Shown in pieces: positions 55,325 through 63,844 of a DNA stretch of 64,000 nucleotides. The stretch comes from Clostridiales bacterium UBA1390. GTDB taxonomy: Bacteria; Bacillota; Clostridia; Lachnospirales; Bianqueaceae. The DNA is taken from NCBI GenBank assembly GCA_002305315.1, contig DBQQ01000006.1:124001-188000 (forward strand). Reading direction: 5' to 3'. The notes beneath the pieces are model-generated. The model was not told where the DNA came from. It made no database searches and was given only the letters and a program-made list of their open reading frames with translations. A program made the translations under genes and the position numbers. Each line of letters opens with the position of its first letter. Position 1 is the stretch's first letter.

Positions 55325-56014
55325 TCAAGTTATCAGCCGATACGCCGTCAAAATGCGAACGATATCCGTTTCTTCCAAAGAGGAATGACCTCCCGCTGTA
55401 ACGATCAGATTTCTGCCTTGCCAGATTCCATACCGAAGATAGTCTTCATACTTTTTCTGCTGGGGCATCAACGTTCGGGAAGGATGTTCCCAATAAAAAA
55501 CTTCTTTTTCGTGGATAATTGTATAGGATGGCCAATATACTCTATTTTTTAAAATGAGGGGCGCTCTATACTCATAATCAATCCCATACCGATATAGCAC
55601 ATTCGCGATCCTTTGTTCAGATAAGCAGGTCGTTACTTCTCCACGATCTGTTTTGAAAAGCATTTTCTGCCTTTCATACTGGTTTCGACACTCCTGTTCC
55701 AGCACTTCTGGAGATATCCCGTAGATGAGCAATGTTTTACGCACGCGAATCAACCACTGCTCAGCTTCCTTTCTTGCCTTAAGAAGCTGCATTTTGGCTT
55801 GGTAGCGAGCCTTCATCTCTTCAGCATCCTTGAGTTTGACGTAGGAACGAACTGCCCTGCCATTCTCATTTCGTGTCCAATAGTAATAAGAGCGATCATG
55901 TTGAATCAATGTAGCAAGCGTTCCCGGCGGATACTCAGGAAGCCGTTCTTCCATCCGATATACCGAAAACAAGACGGAACGAAACTTGTTGATCAATCGT
56001 TTAAGATCATTCAT
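55325..56014 (-). CDS. Restriction-endonuclease-like (PD-(D/E)XK) fold protein, possibly inactive
   Basis: This is a 229-residue protein with an N-terminal helical region (about 60-120) and a C-terminal part that looks like the endonuclease fold: SEQRIANVLYRYGIDYEYRAPLIL then WPSYTIIHEKEVFYWEH, ending RNLIVT. I compare it with a clostridial family pattern from memory (E...YE.PL...PDFTI...WEH). The catalytic Asp of PDFTI is Ser163 here, while Glu133 and Glu176 remain, so catalysis may be lost. It is a single gene with its own strong promoter. Confidence 0.6.
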   Translation of the reverse strand: MNDLKRLINKFRSVLFSVYRMEERLPEYPPGTLATLIQHDRSYYYWTRNENGRAVRSYVKLKDAEEMKARYQAKMQLLKARKEAEQWLIRVRKTLLIYGISPEVLEQECRNQYERQKMLFKTDRGEVTTCLSEQRIANVLYRYGIDYEYRAPLILKNRVYWPSYTIIHEKEVFYWEHPSRTLMPQQKKYEDYLRYGIWQGRNLIVTAGGHSSLEETDIVRILTAYRLIT

Positions 56015-56047
56015 ACGTATCCCCCTCTATGACTGCTATCTATACAT

Positions 56048-56076
56048 ATCGTACATCATCAAGCCTTTTTTGTCAA
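56048..56076 (-). promoter_or_regulatory. Promoter of the nuclease-fold gene
   Basis: On the minus strand TTGACA (56071-56076) and TACGAT (56048-56053) are 17 bp apart. The -35 box lies within the palindrome at 56070-56083. Confidence 0.8.
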
Positions 56077-56083
56077 TTGACAA
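56070..56083. promoter_or_regulatory. Perfect 14-bp palindrome over the -35 box
   Basis: TTGTCAATTGACAA is its own reverse complement and covers the -35 box. A repressor dimer could bind here. Confidence 0.5.
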
Positions 56084-56132
56084 GTGGTATATATCGCCCG
56101 CGCATATTTGACTTTCACACATAAAATCTTCC

Positions 56133-56579
56133 TTAATCGATCGCTGCTTCTAGCATGACACGCGCCTTTTTCAACAACTCCACATCCTGAAAGTCCTTAT
56201 CGTACAGCTGTATCAAGGTATCGTATAATTCATCGGAGTATGCCAATGTGTATATTGCGTCCGTTCCTGTAGCCTCATCGAGAAGCAGGCTAATCGTGCA
56301 GAAATCCTCCTGCTTCGCATAAGAGGTAGAAAACTGCAGGGTTCTGAGGTTAAAACCATACGCCGTATCTCGAGCGGATAACATTTGTTTTTCTTCCACG
56401 CTGAACGCAGGATCTTCCATCTGACGCATGCTGTCTAAAATCCGAAGAAAACTTTCTTTATACGTATTATCAATCGTTTGACGCATTTCATATTGTTCTT
56501 GTTTTGTCATGACCAATATGATCATAACCAAAATCAATAGACTGCTCAGGATCGAAATGGCATACATGGCTTTTTTCAT
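56133..56579 (-). CDS. Small single-pass membrane protein of unknown function
   Basis: This is a 148-residue protein with a membrane helix at about 7-24 and a soluble helical tail outside the membrane. No family was recognised. The start is within the prfA stop (ATGA overlap), so it is translated after prfA. The tail has a repeated acidic pattern ([18 protein letters not shown] and others) but no cysteine pair or catalytic motif. Confidence 0.75.
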   Translation of the reverse strand: MKKAMYAISILSSLLILVMIILVMTKQEQYEMRQTIDNTYKESFLRILDSMRQMEDPAFSVEEKQMLSARDTAYGFNLRTLQFSTSYAKQEDFCTISLLLDEATGTDAIYTLAYSDELYDTLIQLYDKDFQDVELLKKARVMLEAAID

Positions 56580-57652
56580 AATATAGCCCCTCCGCTTTCT
56601 CGTTTCGCCGTCTGTTCTGCTGCAATCAATGGATCAATAATTTCATCCAGGTCTCCATCCAAAATATCCGAAAGCCGGTATAAGGTCAATTTAATTCGAT
56701 GATCGGTCATACGAGTCTGCGGGAAATTATAAGTACGGATTTTTTCGCTGCGATCTCCTGTACCCACTTGACTGCGTCTGTCTGCGGATATTTCAGCTCT
56801 TTGTTTTTCCAGTTCTCGATCATACAGACGCGCTCGCAATACCTTCAGAGCCTTATCTTTATTTTTCAGCTGGGATTTCTCGTCCTGACAACTGACAACA
56901 AGTCCCGTAGGAATATGCGTGATTCTGACTGCGGAGTCCGTCGTATTTACGCACTGTCCGCCATTTCCAGATGCACGGAATACATCGACACGGATCTCAT
57001 CCATATTCAGTTCCACATCTACATCTTCAACCTCAGGCAGAACAGCGACCGTTACGGTTGACGTATGAATTCTTCCGCCAGATTCTGTGATCGGAACTCT
57101 CTGCACGCGATGAACTCCGCTTTCAAATTTAAGCCTTGAGTACGCGCCCTGTCCCGCAATTGAAAAAATGATTTCCTTGAACCCTCCCAGTCCGTTCTCA
57201 TTGATGCTGACCAGGGAGGTTTTCCAGCCTTTACGTTCCGCATATCGACTATACATACGATATAGATCAGCCGCGAAAAGAGCTGCTTCATCACCGCCTG
57301 CTCCTGCCCGAATTTCTATAAAAACGTTTTTATCATCATTCGGATCCTTTGGGGTCAGCAATATCTTCATTTTTTCTTCCAATTTTTCGATTTGATCACG
57401 GCTTTCTGCAAGTTCTTCTTTCGCCAGCTGGCGCAGCTGCGGATCGGATTCTTCCTGCAGGAAAAGCAAACTGTCGGCCTCATTTTTTTTAGTTTGTTGA
57501 TAGATCATATAGGTCTCAACAAGTGGTGTCAGTTCCGCATGTTCCTTCATGATTTTTTGCCATAGCGGCTGATCGGCGATCGTTTGCGGATCATTCAGTT
57601 CGCGGCCCAATTCCTGGTATCGGCCCACCAGGGTTCCGATTTGTTCAAACAA
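56576..57652 (-). CDS. prfA: Peptide chain release factor 1
   Basis: PrfA ends translation at UAA and UAG. The catalytic GGQ is in [18 protein letters not shown], and the stop-codon-reading region lies before it. At 358 residues it is full length. Its glutamine is the target of PrmC, encoded next to it. Confidence 0.98.
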   Translation of the reverse strand: MFEQIGTLVGRYQELGRELNDPQTIADQPLWQKIMKEHAELTPLVETYMIYQQTKKNEADSLLFLQEESDPQLRQLAKEELAESRDQIEKLEEKMKILLTPKDPNDDKNVFIEIRAGAGGDEAALFAADLYRMYSRYAERKGWKTSLVSINENGLGGFKEIIFSIAGQGAYSRLKFESGVHRVQRVPITESGGRIHTSTVTVAVLPEVEDVDVELNMDEIRVDVFRASGNGGQCVNTTDSAVRITHIPTGLVVSCQDEKSQLKNKDKALKVLRARLYDRELEKQRAEISADRRSQVGTGDRSEKIRTYNFPQTRMTDHRIKLTLYRLSDILDGDLDEIIDPLIAAEQTAKRESGGAIL

Positions 57653-57667
57653 AATATATCCTCCTCT

Positions 57668-58543
57668 CTATACGTTTTTTTTCGCTGAAATGACGCGATC
57701 TCTTCCTGCAAGATCCGGGAATATTTGTATTTCAGAAAAGCCTGCATGTTTTAAAATACGAGAAACTGCCATGCCCTGTTCACAGCCGATTTCTAAATAT
57801 AAGTGTCCTCCTGGCCGCAGGAATCGCTGTGCGCCGACTCCAATACGACGGTAAAAACTTAGTCCATCTCGGCCGCCATCCAATGCCTGACTCGGTTCGT
57901 AATCTTTTACATTTGTATCTAATAAAGGAATCTCCTCCGTGGGAATGTAAGGTGGATTGGAAACCACAAAATCAATTAACCCTCGATACTGTTTCGGCAG
58001 TGCCTGGAATAAATCGCCTTGATAGAATTGAGGCAAACAATCTGGCGCCAATTTCCTGGCATTTTCTCGTGCGACTTTCAGTGCGCCACTGGAAATATCT
58101 GTGGCAAGCATCATGAGATTGGAAGGCCCAAGATGGGCTAGACTCAAGGCAATACATCCACTGCCTGTACATAAATCTACTCCTAAAACCAGATCTGGCT
58201 CCCGCGGAAGTTCCTGCAAAACATGTTCAACTAATACCTCCGTATCCATCCTTGGAATCAATACAGAGGGGCCTACCAGAAAGTCAAGCCCCATGAAACA
58301 TTGTGTACCCGTTATGTATTGTACGGGACATCCCTGTGCTCTTCGAGCAATCCACTGAAAAAACTGTTGATATTGTTCTTTCTGGGGACGATCCTGACGA
58401 TGCAGAAGAAGTCCAGCCTGGTCTGTCCCAAAGCACTCCAGAAAGAGCGCCTTCGCATCTTCTCGACAGTCTTCAATCCCCGCATCTAACAAAATCTTGG
58501 CGCCCTGTTCCAATAGATCGCCCCATGTCCATTCTTCATGCAT
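57668..58543 (-). CDS. prmC: Release factor glutamine methyltransferase PrmC
   Basis: PrmC methylates the GGQ glutamine of release factors using SAM. The substrate motif NPPYIPTEE and the SAM motif GVDLCTGSGCIALSLAHLG are clear. The start is uncertain within seven codons: the ATG at 58543 has GGTGA 5 nt upstream; a TTG at 58561 and an ATG at 58549 are alternatives. It overlaps the DUF1385 stop. Confidence 0.95.
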   Translation of the reverse strand: MHEEWTWGDLLEQGAKILLDAGIEDCREDAKALFLECFGTDQAGLLLHRQDRPQKEQYQQFFQWIARRAQGCPVQYITGTQCFMGLDFLVGPSVLIPRMDTEVLVEHVLQELPREPDLVLGVDLCTGSGCIALSLAHLGPSNLMMLATDISSGALKVARENARKLAPDCLPQFYQGDLFQALPKQYRGLIDFVVSNPPYIPTEEIPLLDTNVKDYEPSQALDGGRDGLSFYRRIGVGAQRFLRPGGHLYLEIGCEQGMAVSRILKHAGFSEIQIFPDLAGRDRVISAKKNV

Positions 58544-59576
58544 GTTCATCACCGATCTCAATCGTATTTCCTGCAGGATCTGTCAATTCGATCTCCTGAC
58601 GAATTCGTTGCCAGTCTTCTTCTAAATATTTTGGAAGTCTACCCTCCGCCTTCAGAACCACAAGCGTGGAGGCGATCGCTGTTTCTATTTCTTGCGTATC
58701 AGGTTCTCTCGTTGTAAGTTTTTGCAGCATCAGTCCGGGCCAAGTCAAAATACGCACCCATCTCGCCTCCGAGCGATTGGAAAACATCAGGACCTCATAG
58801 GAGACGCCGGCAACAACTGGAATGAGCAGAATCCTGAGTACCAGACGCAGCAAGGGATTTGAAACATAGATCACTGCAAAAAATAAGATACTAACGATCA
58901 TGACCAAAAACAAAAAGCTGGTGCCACATCTTCGATTCAGTCGAGTGTAAGTTATAATGCGTTCCGACACCAGATTTTCTCCAGCTTCCATACAATTGAT
59001 GGTCTTATGTTCGGCACCATGATATTCAAAAACACGCTGAATATCTTTCATTTGTGAGATCGCCACGATATAACCGATAAAAATCATCACACGAAGAACG
59101 CCCTCTATCAGGCTAACCAAGAGTCGACTATGAAGAACAGATTCTAGCCACCCTGTCAATAATGCAGGCAGCAGAATAAAAAGTCCCAATGCCAAGACCA
59201 CACCGATCAGGATAGAAGCACCTGTCATAAACCCATCCTGATGCTCTTTCCAGAAGCGTCGAAATGCCGTATCCTTCACCGGCTTAGCCGGTGAAGTGGT
59301 TTTTTCCTCTTCCAGGAAGAAACCGGAAGAAAAGGTAAGCGTACGCATTCCTATCATCAGCGATTCCGCAAATCGTACGATCCCGCGGATCACTGGCCAC
59401 GCCAGCACCTTATGTCTCTCCGTCATGGATTGACTGTCAAACAATGCCGTAACGATCTTGCCGTCTGTCTTGCGTACGGATACCGCATACTTATTCTTGC
59501 CTTTCATCATCACGCCTTCCATGACTGCCTGTCCGCCAATCCGCAAAGCGCTGCATATCTGTTTACGATCCTCCAT
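58536..59576 (-). CDS. DUF1385 membrane protein (YqhQ-like)
   Basis: This is a membrane protein of about 346 residues with several helices and the family signature SALRIGGQAVMEGVMMKGKNKYAV at the start. DUF1385 members (YqhQ in Bacillus) lie beside rpmE, prmC and prfA, and their function is unknown. The ATG at 59576 follows AGGAGGATTT and is better supported than an ATG 61 codons upstream. It follows the rpmE terminator. Confidence 0.92.
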   Translation of the reverse strand: MEDRKQICSALRIGGQAVMEGVMMKGKNKYAVSVRKTDGKIVTALFDSQSMTERHKVLAWPVIRGIVRFAESLMIGMRTLTFSSGFFLEEEKTTSPAKPVKDTAFRRFWKEHQDGFMTGASILIGVVLALGLFILLPALLTGWLESVLHSRLLVSLIEGVLRVMIFIGYIVAISQMKDIQRVFEYHGAEHKTINCMEAGENLVSERIITYTRLNRRCGTSFLFLVMIVSILFFAVIYVSNPLLRLVLRILLIPVVAGVSYEVLMFSNRSEARWVRILTWPGLMLQKLTTREPDTQEIETAIASTLVVLKAEGRLPKYLEEDWQRIRQEIELTDPAGNTIEIGDEHA

Positions 59577-59676
59577 AAATCCTCCTGTTATTTTTATAAT
59601 AAAAAAACCGGTCCATGAAACGATTTTCATAGCCGGCTCTGCGAATGCCAACATCCTTAATTCCCCAGAACACGGC

Positions 59677-59709
59677 AAAAAGGAGACCTTATGAAAAAGG
59701 CCTCCTTTT
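59677..59709 (-). terminator. Partial terminator between rpmE and DUF1385
   Basis: AAAAGGAG pairs with CTCCTTTTT, with a second AAGG/CCTT pairing inside, 9 bp after the rpmE stop on the minus strand. It may reduce but not abolish read-through to the downstream genes. Confidence 0.75.
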
Positions 59710-59718
59710 GCACGCAAA

Positions 59719-59925
59719 CTACTTCTGGTTAATACCATACTTACGATTGAACTTATCAATACGGCCTCGAGCTGCCATAGCCTTCTGAGTCCCGGTATAG
59801 AACGGATGGCACTTTGAACAAACCTCTACACGGATTTCTGGTGTGGTAGATCCACAGGTAAAGGTATTGCCGCAGTTGCAGCGTACGGTTGCCTGATAAT
59901 ACTTTGGTTGAATATCCTTCTGCAT
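59719..59925 (-). CDS. rpmE: 50S ribosomal protein L31
   Basis: This is a 68-residue zinc-type L31 with the Cys ligands in CNCGN and CSKCHPFYTG. The ATG at 59925 follows AGAGGCG. An ATG 33 codons upstream would lie in the leader and is rejected. It leads the rpmE-DUF1385-prmC-prfA group. Confidence 0.97.
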   Translation of the reverse strand: MQKDIQPKYYQATVRCNCGNTFTCGSTTPEIRVEVCSKCHPFYTGTQKAMAARGRIDKFNRKYGINQK

Positions 59926-59995
59926 CGTATAACGCCTCTTTCTTATGGATTCATGGACATTGATTTCCGACCAATGGCCACGTGACAACGTACGT

Positions 59996-60024
59996 ATTAT
60001 ATCATACGGATGTGTCGAATGCAA
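59996..60024 (-). promoter_or_regulatory. Promoter of rpmE
   Basis: On the minus strand TTGCAT (60019-60024) and TATAAT (59996-60001) are 17 bp apart. The roughly 65-nt leader has a hairpin GGCCATTG/CAATGTCC. Confidence 0.8.
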
Positions 60025-60040
60025 GCATTATTTTTCTTTT

Positions 60041-60310
60041 TTACAATAATGGCAGCAACACGCTCATTCCCAGAATCCAGCATACCAATGCCAACGGAAT
60101 ACAGATCCGAAAAACCGTGTGTTTGGTTTTATGATGAAAGATCCCCATGCCCAAAAGTGCTCCCAAAGCTCCGCCTAGCCATGCAATACTCAACAGCCGT
60201 CTCTCCGGAATACGCCAATGATGTGTTCGTGCTCGACGTTTATCTATCCCATATAATGCAAAAGCAAGTACATTGATGATGCACAAGTAGCCCTCCAATA
60301 AAATAATCAT
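60041..60310 (-). CDS. DUF1294 small membrane protein
   Basis: This is an 89-residue protein with three membrane helices and the family core YGIDKRRARTHHWRIPERRLL and GGALGALLGMGIFHHKT. Function is unknown. It starts one base after the DUF3810 stop. Confidence 0.88.
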   Translation of the reverse strand: MIILLEGYLCIINVLAFALYGIDKRRARTHHWRIPERRLLSIAWLGGALGALLGMGIFHHKTKHTVFRICIPLALVCWILGMSVLLPLL

Positions 60311-60311
60311 G

Positions 60312-61436
60312 CTATACCTCCGGGAGATTCTGCTGCCGATATGCCCCCACGAGAAGTTGTACGACTTGACTATAGCTGACCGTTCCTTCTCCGCCAGAAA
60401 CCTTTAAATATGTATTATTGACCTGCTGTGTAATGGAGGTCACCTGGTTTTCATGGGCAAGAATCCATTCATTATAGTATCGTAGTTCTTGCAAGAGCTG
60501 TGTAGGCGTCTCTTGCAGAAGCTGGGTATACAACTGCCGATCCACGCGGTATAATGCATTATAAAGATAACGAAAAGCGTATAAGGCGCCACTGTACCGC
60601 ATGTAGACATGCTTGTCCGACAGGCATGTCTGTATGGACAGAAAGTTGGCCTCATCTTCTCGGGAATATCCTTTCTGATGCATCTGTTCATGGGCGGCCG
60701 AGACCGCTACGACAAAAGAAGGGGCAGCCACATTGAGATTGGCCTCACCCGTAAATGGAATATAGATTCCCAGAATACCCGTATAGGAAAAGGGTTCCGA
60801 GGCAAAAATCGCTTTCGGCCGCACAGAATTTGTAGACAGACTCAATCCCAGTGTACGGTTGACATCCTCAAAATTCCTTTGGGCGGAATAAGCAAGAATC
60901 GCCATATTACTGTCTTGCAGAGTCTGCTCTTCTTCCCACACAGAATACCCCTCTTCCGTATATGTAATCTGCGGCGAGAGCTGCACTGCAAGATTTCTCA
61001 TCTGTACCGCACTTTCATAGAGTTCTTCCGCGGTAATATGGCCTGTCTCATATTCCAGCTGATCCTCCAGACGGATTCTGCCGAACTGTATCACAAATAA
61101 AACTTCAAACAGACAGATTCCCCAAAGAAGAATGGCAAGTACTCCGCAGATCCAATGAAAAAGATGGCGGAAACCACCATGCATAACACAATAAATCAGA
61201 CTGAAAAGCAACCCTGCGGGAATGAGATAGAGAGCCCACTCCGCAACGGAAAACGGAGCCAGATTGGTCAACCATGTCAAGAGATTTGTGAGCCACCGTG
61301 TAATGCCTCTGGCAAATACATACTCCGCCACCCAGGGAATCATACGGAGTCCATACAGCAAAAGCCCCAGGATCGCCGGCAGCAGCAGCCCCCAAAAAAT
61401 CGATTTTTTATGTATCCCTCGCACTTCCTTCTTCAT
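60312..61436 (-). CDS. DUF3810 membrane protein with HExxH motif
   Basis: This is a 374-residue protein with about three membrane helices in the first 130 residues and an extracytoplasmic domain that carries a zinc-metalloprotease-like HEQMH motif with a downstream Glu (HEQMHQKGYSREDEANF). Substrate and physiological role are not known for DUF3810. It is the first gene of a two-gene unit with DUF1294. Confidence 0.85.
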   Translation of the reverse strand: MKKEVRGIHKKSIFWGLLLPAILGLLLYGLRMIPWVAEYVFARGITRWLTNLLTWLTNLAPFSVAEWALYLIPAGLLFSLIYCVMHGGFRHLFHWICGVLAILLWGICLFEVLFVIQFGRIRLEDQLEYETGHITAEELYESAVQMRNLAVQLSPQITYTEEGYSVWEEEQTLQDSNMAILAYSAQRNFEDVNRTLGLSLSTNSVRPKAIFASEPFSYTGILGIYIPFTGEANLNVAAPSFVVAVSAAHEQMHQKGYSREDEANFLSIQTCLSDKHVYMRYSGALYAFRYLYNALYRVDRQLYTQLLQETPTQLLQELRYYNEWILAHENQVTSITQQVNNTYLKVSGGEGTVSYSQVVQLLVGAYRQQNLPEV

Positions 61437-61469
61437 CCTTGCTTCTCCAACGCTTCCGCAAAACGAGAA

Positions 61470-61503
61470 AAGAGGACATCCTTTCTCAAGAACGTCCCCT
61501 CTT
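61470..61503 (-). terminator. Terminator of kdgK
   Basis: AAGAGGGGAC pairs with GTCCTCTT (two unpaired G), followed by a T-rich stretch on the minus strand. Confidence 0.7.
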
Positions 61504-61523
61504 GTCTTGCTATATGCACTCGA

Positions 61524-62555
61524 TTAACGCTGTACACGTCCAGAACCGTCACCCTTCATCAGGTTCTCTACCTCTGCAACGCTTACCAGGTTGAAGTCAC
61601 CCTCAATCGTATGCTTCAAGCAGGAAGCCGCCGTAGCGAACTCAATAACGGACTGATTATCATAGCCGGAAAGCAGCGCATAGATCAGGCCGCCGCCGAA
61701 GCTGTCACCGCCGCCTACACGATCGACGATATTCATGGTGTACTTCTTGGACTTATAGAATTCCTTCTTCTCTGCATCGTACATCATAGCAGCCCAGTTG
61801 TTGACAGAAGCAGAAATGCTCTCACGCAGAGTAATCGCAATCTTCTTGCAGCCAAAACGATCTACCAGCTGACGAGCAACGTCCTTATAACCCTCGTCGC
61901 TCAGCTCGCCGCCTGTGATATTGGAATCAGCAGCCTTGATACCGAAAACCTTCTCAGCATCCTCTTCGTTCGCAATCAGAACGTCTACATACTTCACCAG
62001 CTCACCCATCACCTGGCTTGCCTTCTCGCTTGTCCACAACTTCTTACGGAAGTTCAGGTCACAGCTGATCTGAACGCCAGCAGCCTTAGCAGCCTTGCAG
62101 GCAGCCAGAGAAAGCTCAGCACAAGCATCGGACAGAGCCGGAGTAATACCGGTGAAATGGAACCACTCTGCTCCATCGAAGATCTTCTCCCAATCAAAAT
62201 CAGCAGCCTCTGCTGTAGCGATAGAAGCATGCGCACGGTCATATACTACGTTGGAAGCACGCTGAGAAGCGCCCTTCTCCACAAAGTAGATACCCATTCT
62301 TTCGCCGCCTCTGGCTATGTAGGAAGTATTCACACCGTATTTACGAAGGGAAGCGATACAAGCATCTCCCATCGGGTTCTTCGGTAACTTGGTTACAAAA
62401 TAGGGCTCCATTCCATAGTTTGCCAAGGAAACGGCAACGTTGGCTTCTCCACCGCCAAAAACCATCTCCAGGCTGTCTGCCTGGATGAAGCGCTGGAAGC
62501 CCGGGGTCTGCAGACGAATCATAATTTCGCCAAAGGTAATGACTTTCTTAGACAT
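61524..62555 (-). CDS. kdgK: 2-keto-3-deoxygluconate kinase (PfkB family)
   Basis: KdgK phosphorylates 2-keto-3-deoxygluconate to KDPG, late in hexuronate breakdown. The ribokinase-like signature 1 (GGGEANVAVSLANYG) and signature 2 (DRVGGGDSFGGGLIYALL, catalytic Asp in GGGDSF) are intact, at 343 residues. An ATG at 62564 overlaps the Shine-Dalgarno, so 62555 is used. UxaC in this window acts earlier in the same route. Confidence 0.9.
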   Translation of the reverse strand: MSKKVITFGEIMIRLQTPGFQRFIQADSLEMVFGGGEANVAVSLANYGMEPYFVTKLPKNPMGDACIASLRKYGVNTSYIARGGERMGIYFVEKGASQRASNVVYDRAHASIATAEAADFDWEKIFDGAEWFHFTGITPALSDACAELSLAACKAAKAAGVQISCDLNFRKKLWTSEKASQVMGELVKYVDVLIANEEDAEKVFGIKAADSNITGGELSDEGYKDVARQLVDRFGCKKIAITLRESISASVNNWAAMMYDAEKKEFYKSKKYTMNIVDRVGGGDSFGGGLIYALLSGYDNQSVIEFATAASCLKHTIEGDFNLVSVAEVENLMKGDGSGRVQR

Positions 62556-62585
62556 GGGACTCATCCTTTCACATCAAAAAATTTT

Positions 62586-62618
62586 CCGGTACGAACACCG
62601 GGACGCACAGATTGTGCG
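62586..62618 (-). promoter_or_regulatory. Tandem hairpins at the 5' end of the kdgK transcript
   Basis: CGCACA-atc-TGTGCG (62604-62618) and CCGGT-gttcgt-ACCGG (62586-62601) are perfect stems, starting about 5 nt from the predicted transcript start. They may protect the mRNA or be operator half-sites. Confidence 0.55.
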
Positions 62619-62629
62619 CTTTTGTTCTT

Positions 62630-62658
62630 AGTATACTATTCTTTTTAGATTTATGCAA
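62630..62658 (-). promoter_or_regulatory. Promoter of kdgK
   Basis: On the minus strand TTGCAT (62653-62658) and TATACT (62630-62635) are 17 bp apart. Confidence 0.8.
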
Positions 62659-62674
62659 GTGCTTTTCTAAATTT

Positions 62675-63835
62675 TTAGGACAAATCCCCGCTGAGCGCTT
62701 CTAATTTACGGTTCTCATCCGCTTCCAAAGTTTTTCCAACCTCGAAAACCTCTTCCGCCTTGCGATCTCCAAAATCATACAGGCATTTGTCAAATAAGGA
62801 ATGGCAGTAATAACCAAATTCATGGGCTCTCTCTAAATACAGTTCGCCATCAAGAAGCGAAGAAGTAGGAATCCCATATTGCGCGGCGAAATTTTCTAAT
62901 TTCTGCGGTTCTTCCTTCTGAAGCTGTTCCAGTGTCTGCTGCAATGTACGCAAAATCACCTGATAGATTAGATCTTCGAACTCGTCTCCGTATACGACCC
63001 AATACGCCTCGCCCCCCTCTTCTGCGGAATAGATTCTACGGCCCGTATACTGGTCATAGAGTTCACAGACATACTCAAATGATTGTTCTCGCATATCACC
63101 GGCTTCTGTCAGTATCTCTGGCATTCTTTGCACAAAGAACGACTCTGTGGACTCGTCATCCTCTTCCGGATCCGTCTCCTCCACCTCTTCATACTCTTCC
63201 ACCTCATAATGGCGTCCGAACTGAATCACCTGATAATATTTCAGACATAGAAGATCTTCGAGTTCTTTCTGGTTCCAAAATTTCTGAAAAGCCTCTACCA
63301 TCTCATTGTCATCCATCAAAATATTCTGCTCTTTTCGAATCTTTTGCCAAATGACTTCTCCACGGTAATAGGCTTTTAATGGAGATAGCGCCAAAATTCT
63401 TTCTTCCAGCCCCTCCTTCAGGCGATCATACTGACGAAAAGCTGTGACATACATCTGCTCAATCTGATCTGCCTGAAGTTTTTGCTGGACCATAAGGACA
63501 TTTCGTTTCCTAAAATTATCCAATACGGCACTCGCCATGGGTTCCTGCATCAGTTGTTCTTTCACACGATCCTCACCTTCATCAAAGGTGTCATCCAGTT
63601 CCTGTTCGATCATATCCAGGACATCTCCGAAAATAAGGATCTCCTCATCCGTCCCTTCCCTATCGAAGGCGTCAATCAACTGCTGAAAACTATTATAATG
63701 AGCCAATCTGTTCATTAATTTCGGATATAGATGTCGCTCTGCGGTGATCGCAGAATAAAACATTTCTGCGATATCGTCCAGAATCTGATCCGGGTGAATC
63801 TGCGCTTTTAACATAGCATATATTTCTTTTTCCAT
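62675..63835 (-). CDS. Large acidic, helical protein of unknown function
   Basis: This is a 386-residue acidic soluble protein that looks nearly all helical, with an acidic stretch around residues 214-229 (EEYEEVEETDPEEDDE). It has no membrane segment, P-loop or nuclease motif that I recognise. It follows a PdaA-like deacetylase gene by 9 nt and precedes kdgK, which has its own promoter. Its role is unknown; link to the deacetylase is by position only. Confidence 0.7.
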   Translation of the reverse strand: MEKEIYAMLKAQIHPDQILDDIAEMFYSAITAERHLYPKLMNRLAHYNSFQQLIDAFDREGTDEEILIFGDVLDMIEQELDDTFDEGEDRVKEQLMQEPMASAVLDNFRKRNVLMVQQKLQADQIEQMYVTAFRQYDRLKEGLEERILALSPLKAYYRGEVIWQKIRKEQNILMDDNEMVEAFQKFWNQKELEDLLCLKYYQVIQFGRHYEVEEYEEVEETDPEEDDESTESFFVQRMPEILTEAGDMREQSFEYVCELYDQYTGRRIYSAEEGGEAYWVVYGDEFEDLIYQVILRTLQQTLEQLQKEEPQKLENFAAQYGIPTSSLLDGELYLERAHEFGYYCHSLFDKCLYDFGDRKAEEVFEVGKTLEADENRKLEALSGDLS

Positions 63836-63844
63836 GATTTTTCC

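Noticed and set aside
61155..62387. 410-codon plus-strand frame across kdgK and DUF3810
   Set aside because: Spans two well-supported genes on the opposite strand and their terminator region, with no domain.
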